DNA of 7,170 nucleotides from Clostridiales bacterium (GTDB lineage Bacteria > Bacillota > Clostridia > Lachnospirales > Lachnospiraceae). The position numbers were made by a program, and so were the translations under genes. The stretch lies in contig DYCJ01000131.1 in the NCBI GenBank assembly GCA_019418195.1, forward strand, positions 1 through 7,170, given 5' to 3'. Position 1 is the stretch's first letter. The number at the start of each line of letters is the position of its first letter. The notes below the pieces were generated by a model, which was given only the letters and a program-made list of their open reading frames with translations, made no database searches and was not told the origin of the DNA. Shown here piece after piece: positions 1 to 5,138 of the stretch.

Positions 1-261
1 TTCATGCACCTTCGGATAAAGCTTCGGGAGGAGGTCCTGAAATTTTCTGAACTCCTCTTTATCAATCAGACTTTCATCATTATAAGAGACAGTTTTGCAG
101 CGGATCATCTCCACCATATCGTTAACGATCTTCTTCTCGTCAAGCTCCACTTTCTCCCCTGACGGGACCAGCTCCGGATGCGGCCGGAACAGCGCCGCAC
201 GGATCAGGATCACTGCAAGGAAAAACACTATAATTGCTGGCACGATATATAATACGATCAC
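1..261 (-). CDS. M20-family metallohydrolase with N-terminal membrane anchor (partial, N-terminal 87 codons)
   Basis: Seen: an open frame from a GTG at 261-259 runs off the left edge. Residues 2-23 are a hydrophobic membrane segment (VLYIVPAIIVFFLAVILIRA). A charged linker follows, then a start typical of the PM20D1-like branch of M20 peptidases: a helix with EMIRCKTVS near residues 51-59, and later an EFRKFQDLLPKLYP stretch. The zinc ligands of M20 enzymes lie beyond the edge, so catalysis cannot be checked. GTG was chosen because an AAAGGAG Shine-Dalgarno (279-272) stands 10-11 bases upstream and no other start precedes the anchor. That site overlaps the stop codon of the previous gene, suggesting translational coupling. 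Known: M20 enzymes hydrolyse peptide or N-acyl amide bonds; mammalian PM20D1 acts on N-acyl amino acids. Inferred: a membrane-tethered amidohydrolase or peptidase working with the two membrane proteins encoded upstream. Family call fairly sure; substrate unknown. Confidence 0.8.
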   Translation of the reverse strand, partial: MIVLYIVPAIIVFFLAVILIRAALFRPHPELVPSGEKVELDEKKIVNDMVEMIRCKTVSYNDESLIDKEEFRKFQDLLPKLYPKVHE

Positions 262-271
262 GTTGTTACAA

Positions 272-279
272 CTCCTTTC
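272..279 (-). promoter_or_regulatory. Ribosome binding site deciding the GTG start of the M20 gene
   Basis: GAAAGGAG on the minus strand lies 10 bases before the GTG at 261 and overlaps the stop codon (280-278) of the upstream membrane protein gene. This supports the rare start codon and coupled translation of the two genes. Confidence 0.7.
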
Positions 280-970
280 ACAGTTTTCCTTTGTTATACA
301 GAATCCTTGCCGCTCCAATAGCAATGATCGCACCTACAGGCACAAGAACCCCCACCGAGCCTGACAGGGATGGAACGCAAAGGAAGAGAACCACCATAAA
401 TACAAGCGGCGCAATCGAGATTTTCCAATTCTTACTCACATACACTACTGCAAGCCCTCCGAACAGTGCCGGCAATATATTATCGAAAGCAGGTTTGAGG
501 GTCGGAGAGTTCAGGATCGGGGTCAGCGGCACAAGCAGAGCTACTCCGACGGCGATGATCACGGTCGTTACAATAGAGGACGTAGCCACCGCGATCGTTG
601 AAATCACTTCACCTTCCTCCGTCCCCGGCTTCACCCGTGCATTTTCCATGGCTGTCAGTGCTGCCGGTACTTTCAGATTGGTCAGATTACCTGTGACAAA
701 TGCAAGATAGGAGCCTGCTGTTCCCAGCATGGGCACGAACGTCAGCACCTCAATGAGACCTACTGTCCAGAAGATCGGGGCAACGCCGATCAGACCCTTG
801 AGCACAGGAACGATCCCCGGCCATGCATCATAGTAAATGCATGCCACGATCGGATAGGCAAAGATCATACCAAGAGCACTCAGGATCCAGATCCTTCCGT
901 ACAGATGTGTCATATCCTCATAACTGCGTCCGCCTGCAGGATTTGATATCTTTGTATTTTTTTCTTTCAT
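278..970 (-). CDS. Uncharacterised polytopic membrane protein, putative permease subunit
   Basis: A complete 230-residue protein that I cannot assign to a named family. After a polar N-terminus (residues 1-24) there are about six or seven hydrophobic segments, roughly at 27-45, 56-78, 84-97, 124-150, 164-179, 184-201 and 204-223. A polar loop near 108-121 (MENARVKPGTEEGE) interrupts them. Residues 101-106 read VPAALT, close in position and context to LPAATT in the protein encoded just upstream, so the two may be related subunits of one complex. The start ATG has a strong AGGAGG Shine-Dalgarno about 8 bases upstream. The gene begins 20 bases after the upstream stop, and the M20 gene begins 16 bases after its own stop. 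Inferred: an integral membrane component, probably a transporter half, co-expressed with the M20 hydrolase. No soluble catalytic domain or signal peptide is visible. Confidence 0.8.
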   Translation of the reverse strand: MKEKNTKISNPAGGRSYEDMTHLYGRIWILSALGMIFAYPIVACIYYDAWPGIVPVLKGLIGVAPIFWTVGLIEVLTFVPMLGTAGSYLAFVTGNLTNLKVPAALTAMENARVKPGTEEGEVISTIAVATSSIVTTVIIAVGVALLVPLTPILNSPTLKPAFDNILPALFGGLAVVYVSKNWKISIAPLVFMVVLFLCVPSLSGSVGVLVPVGAIIAIGAARILYNKGKL

Positions 971-990
971 TTTTCATTCCTCCTTCAAGC

Positions 991-1713
991 TCACACGATC
1001 AGCGGAGTGATCACGACTGCAAACGCCATCGCACACAGCATACTGATGGGCAGCGCATAGTTTTCCAGCCACTTCATGCCGCATTTCTTCACTAAAAGTC
1101 CGCAAATTCCCATAACAAATGCCGAGAACAGCAGGACGAAGATCGGAATCCATCCGGCAAGCCCCGACCGAATATCCGCAAATACCATCCCGAGGAATGC
1201 AGAAATCATACCGAGGAAAAGCGCGGTCATTAGAATATCTCCCCACTTGCTGTCTTTGTTCTTGATCTTCATGAGACCGCCCTGTATCTTTCGAATAAAA
1301 AGCGGCACCCAGATGAGCCCCGGGAAGATTCCCAGTGTCATGACCCATGCGATCGCTGTATAGACCTGCGGGTCTGTGATCGTCTCGGATAATGCCGTGA
1401 TTCCCAGTGCATTTGCCGTTGTAGTCGCTGCCGGCAGTTCATAGGTAATGGCGCCGATGACGCTCAGTCGCAGCCACGGAAGCGGCAGCCCCAGAAATTT
1501 AGAAAGCGTGATGACTCCCAGCAGGATCGATACCGCCGGAGCAAAAGTAAAAATCGCAGTAGAGATGATCGTCTTCTTGATCTGCTTCATATCCATGCCC
1601 AGAGTCCTGCCTCTGCGCCACGCCCTGACAAGAAAAAATACCGACTGGGCAATCACGAAAACAATGACAAGCCCTGCCAGAACAAAAAGAAAAACACTGT
1701 TTGGATCAAACAT
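991..1713 (-). CDS. DUF5058-like membrane protein, putative permease subunit
   Basis: A complete 240-residue integral membrane protein. Hydrophobic segments fall roughly at 7-30, 50-75, 84-105, 118-139, 159-178, 184-207 and 218-238. A basic cytoplasmic-looking loop (AWRRGRTLGMDMKQIKK) follows the first and a Lys-rich loop sits near 147-157. The N-terminus, a single helix then a basic loop, and the overall length match what I recall of the DUF5058 family of Firmicutes; this is from memory and not verified. Residues 92-104 (ELPAATTTANALG) are a conspicuous small-residue motif inside a membrane segment, a pattern often seen where permeases bind substrate or pack re-entrant helices. ATG is preceded by GGAGGG about 7 bases upstream. 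First gene of the three-gene operon. Function unknown; transport of a substrate or product of the M20 enzyme is an inference from neighbourhood only. Confidence 0.8.
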   Translation of the reverse strand: MFDPNSVFLFVLAGLVIVFVIAQSVFFLVRAWRRGRTLGMDMKQIKKTIISTAIFTFAPAVSILLGVITLSKFLGLPLPWLRLSVIGAITYELPAATTTANALGITALSETITDPQVYTAIAWVMTLGIFPGLIWVPLFIRKIQGGLMKIKNKDSKWGDILMTALFLGMISAFLGMVFADIRSGLAGWIPIFVLLFSAFVMGICGLLVKKCGMKWLENYALPISMLCAMAFAVVITPLIV

Positions 1714-1754
1714 AATATCCCTCCATTCTCATTTTATTAGACGGTTACTATTTT

Positions 1755-1763
1755 AGCATACCA
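1755..1763 (-). promoter_or_regulatory. Possible extended -10 promoter of the membrane protein/M20 operon
   Basis: On the minus strand TGGTATGCT is an extended -10 element (TG, one base, TATGCT), about 40 bases before the first start codon. No convincing -35 hexamer is seen 16-18 bases further up, so the call is weak. It lies after the tRNA terminator, where an operon promoter would be expected. Confidence 0.35.
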
Positions 1764-1889
1764 CAGACCCTGAGTCACCCGATTTTCTTCCGGGAGCCCC
1801 TTCGACATGAGAAGCGGCATCCATTCCGATTTTGCAGACGTTCACAATGATATTGCCGCATTCAGATCTGTCTTGGTATTCAAACACAT

Positions 1890-1928
1890 AAAAAAGAGAG
1901 AAACACTGTTTTTCAGTATTTCTCCCTC
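1890..1928 (-). terminator. Rho-independent terminator of the tRNA-Cys transcript
   Basis: On the minus strand a 15-bp stem (arms at 1928-1914 and 1908-1894, three G-U pairs) closes a five-base AAAAA loop and is followed by a run of six T (1895-1890). It begins about 10 bases after the tRNA 3' end. The T run lies only on the minus-strand exit side. Confidence 0.85.
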
Positions 1929-1938
1929 TTCTGACAAG

Positions 1939-2010
1939 AGGCGCAGACCGGATTTGAACCGGTGAATCAGGGTGTTGCAGACCCACGCCTTACCACTTGG
2001 CTACTGCGCC
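1939..2010 (-). tRNA. tRNA-Cys (anticodon GCA)
   Basis: A 72-base cloverleaf on the minus strand. The acceptor stem GGCGCAG pairs fully with CTGCGCC. The D stem is GCC/GGC, and the anticodon loop CTGCAAC places anticodon GCA at 1978-1976. The T arm is ACCGG-TTCAAAT-CCGGT. The discriminator base is T (U73), the known identity element of cysteine tRNAs. The outer pair of the anticodon stem appears to be a U-U mismatch, leaving four good pairs. CCA is not encoded and must be added after transcription. Flanked by its own promoter and terminator, so it is a single-gene unit. Confidence 0.95.
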
Positions 2011-2042
2011 ATATATTATTATTTTATTTCTACACTCAAAAA

Positions 2043-2071
2043 ATTATACCAGAGTACCCCCCATTCGTCAA
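2043..2071 (-). promoter_or_regulatory. Promoter of tRNA-Cys
   Basis: On the minus strand TTGACG (2071-2066), a 17-base spacer and a perfect TATAAT (2048-2043) preceded by TG, i.e. an extended -10. It lies 32 bases before the tRNA 5' end. This is a near-consensus housekeeping promoter, fitting a stable RNA gene. Confidence 0.9.
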
Positions 2072-2072
2072 G

Positions 2073-2102
2073 CAAAAGCCGGCATTTCCATCATGCCGGC
2101 TT
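2073..2102 (-). terminator. Terminator after the PepSY lipoprotein gene
   Basis: A perfect 10-bp inverted repeat (AAGCCGGCAT, arms 2102-2093 and 2085-2076, loop of seven) lies about 20 bases after the lipoprotein stop. It ends in a short T-rich tail (CTTTTGCTT on the minus strand). The tail runs directly into the -35 hexamer of the tRNA-Cys promoter. Confidence 0.75.
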
Positions 2103-2122
2103 CTTTCCTGCTTATTTTTTTG

Positions 2123-2788
2123 TCAGTCTCTCTCCTCACTCCACTCCAGGATATCTCCTCTATCCGCATCGATTTCAAAATCATACTCTACTCTCTCATA
2201 GATGATGTCCCCTTCGTATTTGTACCTTCCATCGTCGTGATCCAGTTCAATCCTGATATCACTCTCTGTTGCCCCTGGTACTTTTGCAAGAGCAATATCA
2301 ATTGCTTCTTCCCGGCTAATCGCCACATCTGCATTGCTTCCTCTGTTTCTGTCATCATCGTCATATCTGTCGTCATTTCGCTGTTCCACATCAGAGCTTA
2401 CGATCTGTCCGTCAGATGCAAGAACTTCATAATCGTATTCTGTCTGATCCACATCGAATCTTACGTCGTAAACGACTCTTCCGTCATCCCTGTCCATGGA
2501 TACCCGGACTCGTGAAGCCTCCGCTTCGCTGATGCCCGCCGCTTCAAGCGCCGCCTGCAGGGCTGCATCCTCTCCGATATCCTGAGCGCCTGAATTGGTT
2601 CCGCTCTGGTCATCTGTTCCGACTGTGCTCTGGTCATCACTCTGTGCACTGTTTGCTGTGCCGCTGTTCTGGCTTTCGGCTGTGTTTGCCGTTGCGCTGT
2701 TCATCTGTGCTGTCCCTCTGTTTCCGCATCCTGTGAATACTCCCACTGCCATTACTGCAATAATTGCTGCTACTGTTAATCTCTTCAT
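2123..2788 (-). CDS. Lipoprotein with two PepSY domains, partner of the adjacent two-component system
   Basis: A 221-residue secreted lipoprotein. Residues 1-21 form a lipoprotein signal peptide: MKR, a hydrophobic core, then the lipobox FTGC with Cys21 as the lipidated residue. Residues 22-69 are a Ser/Gln/Asn/Thr/Asp-rich tether. Residues about 70-134 and 153-219 are two PepSY-like domains of parallel layout. Each has a short helix (ALQAALEAAGI; EEAIDIALAKVPG), then strands carrying a DDGR motif and a YDYEV or YDFEI strand. An Asp/Arg-rich linker (137-150) joins them. An in-frame ATG nine codons upstream exists, but the start at 2788 is preferred: it gives a clean signal peptide and has AGGGAG 8 bases upstream. 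Known: PepSY domains occur in protease inhibitors and in envelope proteins next to two-component systems. Inferred: an envelope sensor or modulator acting with the kinase encoded upstream, expressed from its own regulated promoter. Confidence 0.9.
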   Translation of the reverse strand: MKRLTVAAIIAVMAVGVFTGCGNRGTAQMNSATANTAESQNSGTANSAQSDDQSTVGTDDQSGTNSGAQDIGEDAALQAALEAAGISEAEASRVRVSMDRDDGRVVYDVRFDVDQTEYDYEVLASDGQIVSSDVEQRNDDRYDDDDRNRGSNADVAISREEAIDIALAKVPGATESDIRIELDHDDGRYKYEGDIIYERVEYDFEIDADRGDILEWSEERD

Positions 2789-2796
2789 TTTTCTTT

Positions 2797-2802
2797 CTCC
2801 CT
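2797..2802 (-). promoter_or_regulatory. Ribosome binding site deciding the lipoprotein start
   Basis: AGGGAG on the minus strand, 8 bases before the ATG at 2788-2786. It lies inside the nine-codon extension of the longer frame that begins at 2815, which argues against the longer start. Confidence 0.7.
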
Positions 2803-2847
2803 TCATATGATCCATTTATTTTTTGCTTGTTTTCTTTTGTTGATACC

Positions 2848-2881
2848 ACTATAAATGAGAAAGATTAAAGAGAGATTAAAG
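2848..2881 (-). promoter_or_regulatory. Response-regulator-type promoter/operator of the PepSY lipoprotein
   Basis: On the minus strand two identical 9-mers CTTTAATCT (2881-2873 and 2870-2862) start exactly 11 bases apart. They are followed after 8 bases by a good -10 hexamer TATAGT (2853-2848). No -35 consensus stands 17 bases upstream (ATCTCT); the repeats occupy that region. Known: OmpR-family dimers bind tandem half-sites about 10-11 bp apart, often replacing the -35 element. Inferred: the regulator encoded at 4993-4319 activates the lipoprotein gene here, with a leader of about 50 bases. Confidence 0.65.
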
Positions 2882-2898
2882 TCTTTCATTTTTTTAAT

Positions 2899-4296
2899 TT
2901 ATTTCAAAATTATTTTTCCCGTGGGAATACTGCATGAAAATGTACTGCCTGCTCCTTCTGTGCTCTCTGCCTTCACGCTTCCCCCGTGAGCTTCTGCGAT
3001 CCATTTCACCATAGACAGTCCGAGTCCTGCATGGCTGTCCTCTGTCCTTGCTGTATCCGCCTGATAAAAACGTTCCCAGATATGAGGCAGGACATCCGGA
3101 GCGATCCCTATGCCATGATCATGCACGCTTACCGTGAACATTTCCTCCTTTTCTTCAAGCGTCACTTTGACAATGCCGTTCTCCCGGCTGTACCGAAGGG
3201 CATTTGAGATCAGATTCACCAGCATCCTTATATAAAATGTCTCATCCACCTCAGCCCATATCTCAGGGGAAATCTCCGTCTCCACATGAATTCCCCTGCC
3301 GTCCGTGTCGGCAAGCATCTGCTGCTCTTCCGATATCATTTCCGTAAGCTCGCTTACATTGAGCCACTCCTTCTGGAGCGGCTGCCTGCCCTGATCTGCC
3401 CGCGACAGGAAAAGGAGCTGGGAGATCATATCTGACATTCCTTTCGCCTTTCGCCGGATAAGACTGATCTGGCTGCGCTGCTCTTCTGTGAATGTACTGT
3501 CTTCCGCCAGCATCGCGTCACACTGAGCCAGGATCACACTCACGGGCGTCCTCAGTTCATGGGAGGCATCCGACGTAAACTGCTGTTCCCTCCGGAATAC
3601 ATTTTCCAGCTCTTCGAGCATTTCATCAAATGTATTTCCGAGGACATAGATTTCATCCCGCTCTTTTCCTTTGCCCGGATCCGCATCTGCAAATCCGATG
3701 CGCCGTGAGAGATCTGCGTCCGCCCGTATCTTTTGCACTGTATCCGTGATCTTTCGCACCGGGGCCAGCGTCCGTCTTGTAAAACGATATCCGATGACAG
3801 CCGTCGCCAGCACCATCAGCGGGAGTAAGACAAGCGCAAAGCGCACCGTGACCGTGAAGCTCTCCTCTGCGTCCGTAATTGAAGTGATCCCCCGGACATA
3901 CACGGTCTGATCATCGGACAGACGGTATGACATGTCGTACACATACCACTCTCTGTTCCCGTCCCGGATCGTCCGCATTTCTCCGTCCGCCAGTTCCGGC
4001 TGCTGCCCGAAACCGTGGGGCACTCTGCCATACATAAAATACATGTCACTATCATACAGCGACAGATATACATCCCGCGCTACCGAATAGAAGTCCGAAT
4101 CAATCCGGATCTCACCGTTCCTAAGTTCAATATACTCCACACTCTCCTGCACCCTGTTCTCCAGCTTCGACTGTGTGGAAGACAGCACTTCCCGATTGCT
4201 GAGCGAAAACAGGATTGCCAGTGATGCGCATGTGAGAAGCGCCATAAAAAACGTATACAATAGTGTAAGCTTTAATTTCAATGAAATCTTTTTCAT
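2899..4296 (-). CDS. OmpR-type sensor histidine kinase (HAMP, HisKA, HATPase)
   Basis: A complete 465-residue membrane kinase. The first membrane segment is at about 9-31, followed by an extracytoplasmic sensor region of about 120 residues with no motif I recognise. The second membrane segment is at about 153-171 and is followed by a HAMP linker (about 171-230). The dimerisation domain carries the H-box SHELRTP with the phosphorylated His246. The ATPase domain shows the N-box NLISNALRY (361-369), G1 DHGIGI (393-398), F-box WERFYQAD (407-414) and G2 GLGLSM (424-429), so all catalytic boxes are intact. The start is 22 bases after the regulator stop. Its nearest Shine-Dalgarno-like sequence (GAGGG) is about 15 bases away, longer than usual, so expression may depend on coupling to the regulator. 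The layout, regulator then kinase then PepSY protein, resembles the Bacillus ykoG/ykoH/ykoI neighbourhood as I recall it. The stimulus is unknown. Confidence 0.95.
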   Translation of the reverse strand: MKKISLKLKLTLLYTFFMALLTCASLAILFSLSNREVLSSTQSKLENRVQESVEYIELRNGEIRIDSDFYSVARDVYLSLYDSDMYFMYGRVPHGFGQQPELADGEMRTIRDGNREWYVYDMSYRLSDDQTVYVRGITSITDAEESFTVTVRFALVLLPLMVLATAVIGYRFTRRTLAPVRKITDTVQKIRADADLSRRIGFADADPGKGKERDEIYVLGNTFDEMLEELENVFRREQQFTSDASHELRTPVSVILAQCDAMLAEDSTFTEEQRSQISLIRRKAKGMSDMISQLLFLSRADQGRQPLQKEWLNVSELTEMISEEQQMLADTDGRGIHVETEISPEIWAEVDETFYIRMLVNLISNALRYSRENGIVKVTLEEKEEMFTVSVHDHGIGIAPDVLPHIWERFYQADTARTEDSHAGLGLSMVKWIAEAHGGSVKAESTEGAGSTFSCSIPTGKIILK

Positions 4297-4318
4297 AATT
4301 CTGTACGATCACCCTCTG

Positions 4319-4993
4319 TCACGACTCGGTCCGGAGTACATATCCCGCACCGCGAACGGTATGGATCAGCTTCTGCTCATACCCTTCATCGATCTTCTTG
4401 CGCAGATACCGGATATAGACGTCGATCACATTAGAGCCGCCCGCATAGTCAAAGTTCCACAGATGCTGCTCCAGCCGGTCTCTTGAAAGCACGATTCCTT
4501 CATTCTGCACCATATACCGGAGCAGGGCAAATTCCTTTCCGGACAGCTTAATATCCTTTCCGCCTCGCTTTACCTGCTGCGTGTCCATATGCACTTCAAG
4601 ATCAGCCACCTTATAGCACGTCTTCGGGATCTCCGCGGGCTTTCGCAGGAGCACCCTGATCCTTGCCAGCAGTTCCTCAAAAGCAAACGGCTTCACCAGA
4701 TAGTCATTTGCTCCGGCATCAAGCCCGGCCACCCGGTCTTCAATACTGTCTTTCGCCGTCAGCAGGATCACCGGTGTACTGTCGTTTCTCCGCCTCATCT
4801 TCTTTAATACGCTCAAGCCGTCAAGCACGGGCATCATGATATCCAGAACCACCGCATCATATTCCGCGCTCTCCAGATATTCCAGCGCCTCCTGCCCGTC
4901 AAAGCAGGAATCCACACTGTAATGCTCCCCTTTCAGACGGTTCGTTATGATCTGATTCAGATCCTTTTCATCCTCTGCTATCAATATCCTCAT
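4319..4993 (-). CDS. OmpR/PhoB-family response regulator
   Basis: A complete 224-residue DNA-binding regulator. The receiver domain (1-118) has the acidic pocket E7/D8, the phosphoacceptor D51 in VVLDIMMP, T79 and the conserved K101 in VKPF. The winged-helix output domain (about 125-222) shows the family pattern, with ELLARIRVLLRK before the linker, LSGKEFALLRYM, VIDVYIRYLRKKID in the recognition helix region and HTVRGAGYVLR in the wing. The ATG at 4993 has AAAGGAG 8 bases upstream. First gene of the unit with the kinase 22 bases downstream. Its promoter is at 5046-5018. Likely target: the direct-repeat operator before the PepSY lipoprotein. I saw no copy of that repeat in the regulator's own promoter region, so autoregulation is not supported by sequence. 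Confidence 0.95.
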   Translation of the reverse strand: MRILIAEDEKDLNQIITNRLKGEHYSVDSCFDGQEALEYLESAEYDAVVLDIMMPVLDGLSVLKKMRRRNDSTPVILLTAKDSIEDRVAGLDAGANDYLVKPFAFEELLARIRVLLRKPAEIPKTCYKVADLEVHMDTQQVKRGGKDIKLSGKEFALLRYMVQNEGIVLSRDRLEQHLWNFDYAGGSNVIDVYIRYLRKKIDEGYEQKLIHTVRGAGYVLRTES

Positions 4994-5017
4994 ATGATCA
5001 GCTCCTTTATGATTTTC

Positions 5018-5046
5018 AGTATACGCAAGCCGGCCGGGATTGTAAA
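5018..5046 (-). promoter_or_regulatory. Promoter of the response regulator-kinase unit
   Basis: On the minus strand TTTACA (5046-5041), a 17-base spacer and TATACT (5023-5018), 24 bases before the regulator start codon. Both hexamers match consensus at five of six positions, suggesting constitutive basal expression. Confidence 0.75.
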
Positions 5047-5065
5047 GTAACAGTTCGGCTTTATC

Positions 5066-5094
5066 TTGACAAGGCAGAATGCAGATTATATTCT
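5066..5094 (+). promoter_or_regulatory. Promoter of the M18 aminopeptidase gene
   Basis: A perfect -35 TTGACA (5066-5071) is followed by an AT-rich -10 region. TATTCT (5089-5094) gives a 17-base spacer; the better hexamer TATATT (5087-5092) would give only 15. The start codon lies about 45 bases downstream. It fires away from the regulator promoter, with the two -35 elements about 20 bases apart. Confidence 0.65.
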
Positions 5095-5120
5095 GAAAAT
5101 ACGAGTTAATATTTCACACA

Positions 5121-5126
5121 AAGGAG
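5121..5126 (+). promoter_or_regulatory. Ribosome binding site of the aminopeptidase gene
   Basis: AAGGAG preceded by further A residues, 12 bases before the ATG at 5139. The spacing is longer than optimal, but no alternative start lies closer and the protein begins as M18 enzymes do. Confidence 0.6.
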
Positions 5127-5138
5127 CGTTTTATCACC

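Noticed and set aside
234..710. A 158-codon plus-strand open frame
   Set aside because: It is antisense to the membrane protein gene that has a strong AGGAGG site and clear transmembrane segments; no support of its own.
1753..1887. A 44-codon minus-strand frame from GTG 1887 to TAA 1755, with two Cys residues and fairly protein-like composition
   Set aside because: No Shine-Dalgarno precedes it, it begins in the tail of the tRNA terminator, and it overlaps the likely operon promoter. I recognise no family. A small peptide cannot be excluded, but the evidence is too thin to annotate.
1997..2515. A 172-codon plus-strand open frame
   Set aside because: It runs antisense through the tRNA promoter, a terminator and the C-terminal half of the lipoprotein gene. 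Its hydrophobic, Ile/Ser-rich translation is what the reverse of an Asp/Glu/Arg-rich coding sequence gives.
2123..2815. Lipoprotein start at 2815 (nine residues longer)
   Set aside because: The extension would put charged residues before the signal peptide and would place the AGGGAG ribosome site inside the coding sequence. The ATG at 2788 fits better.
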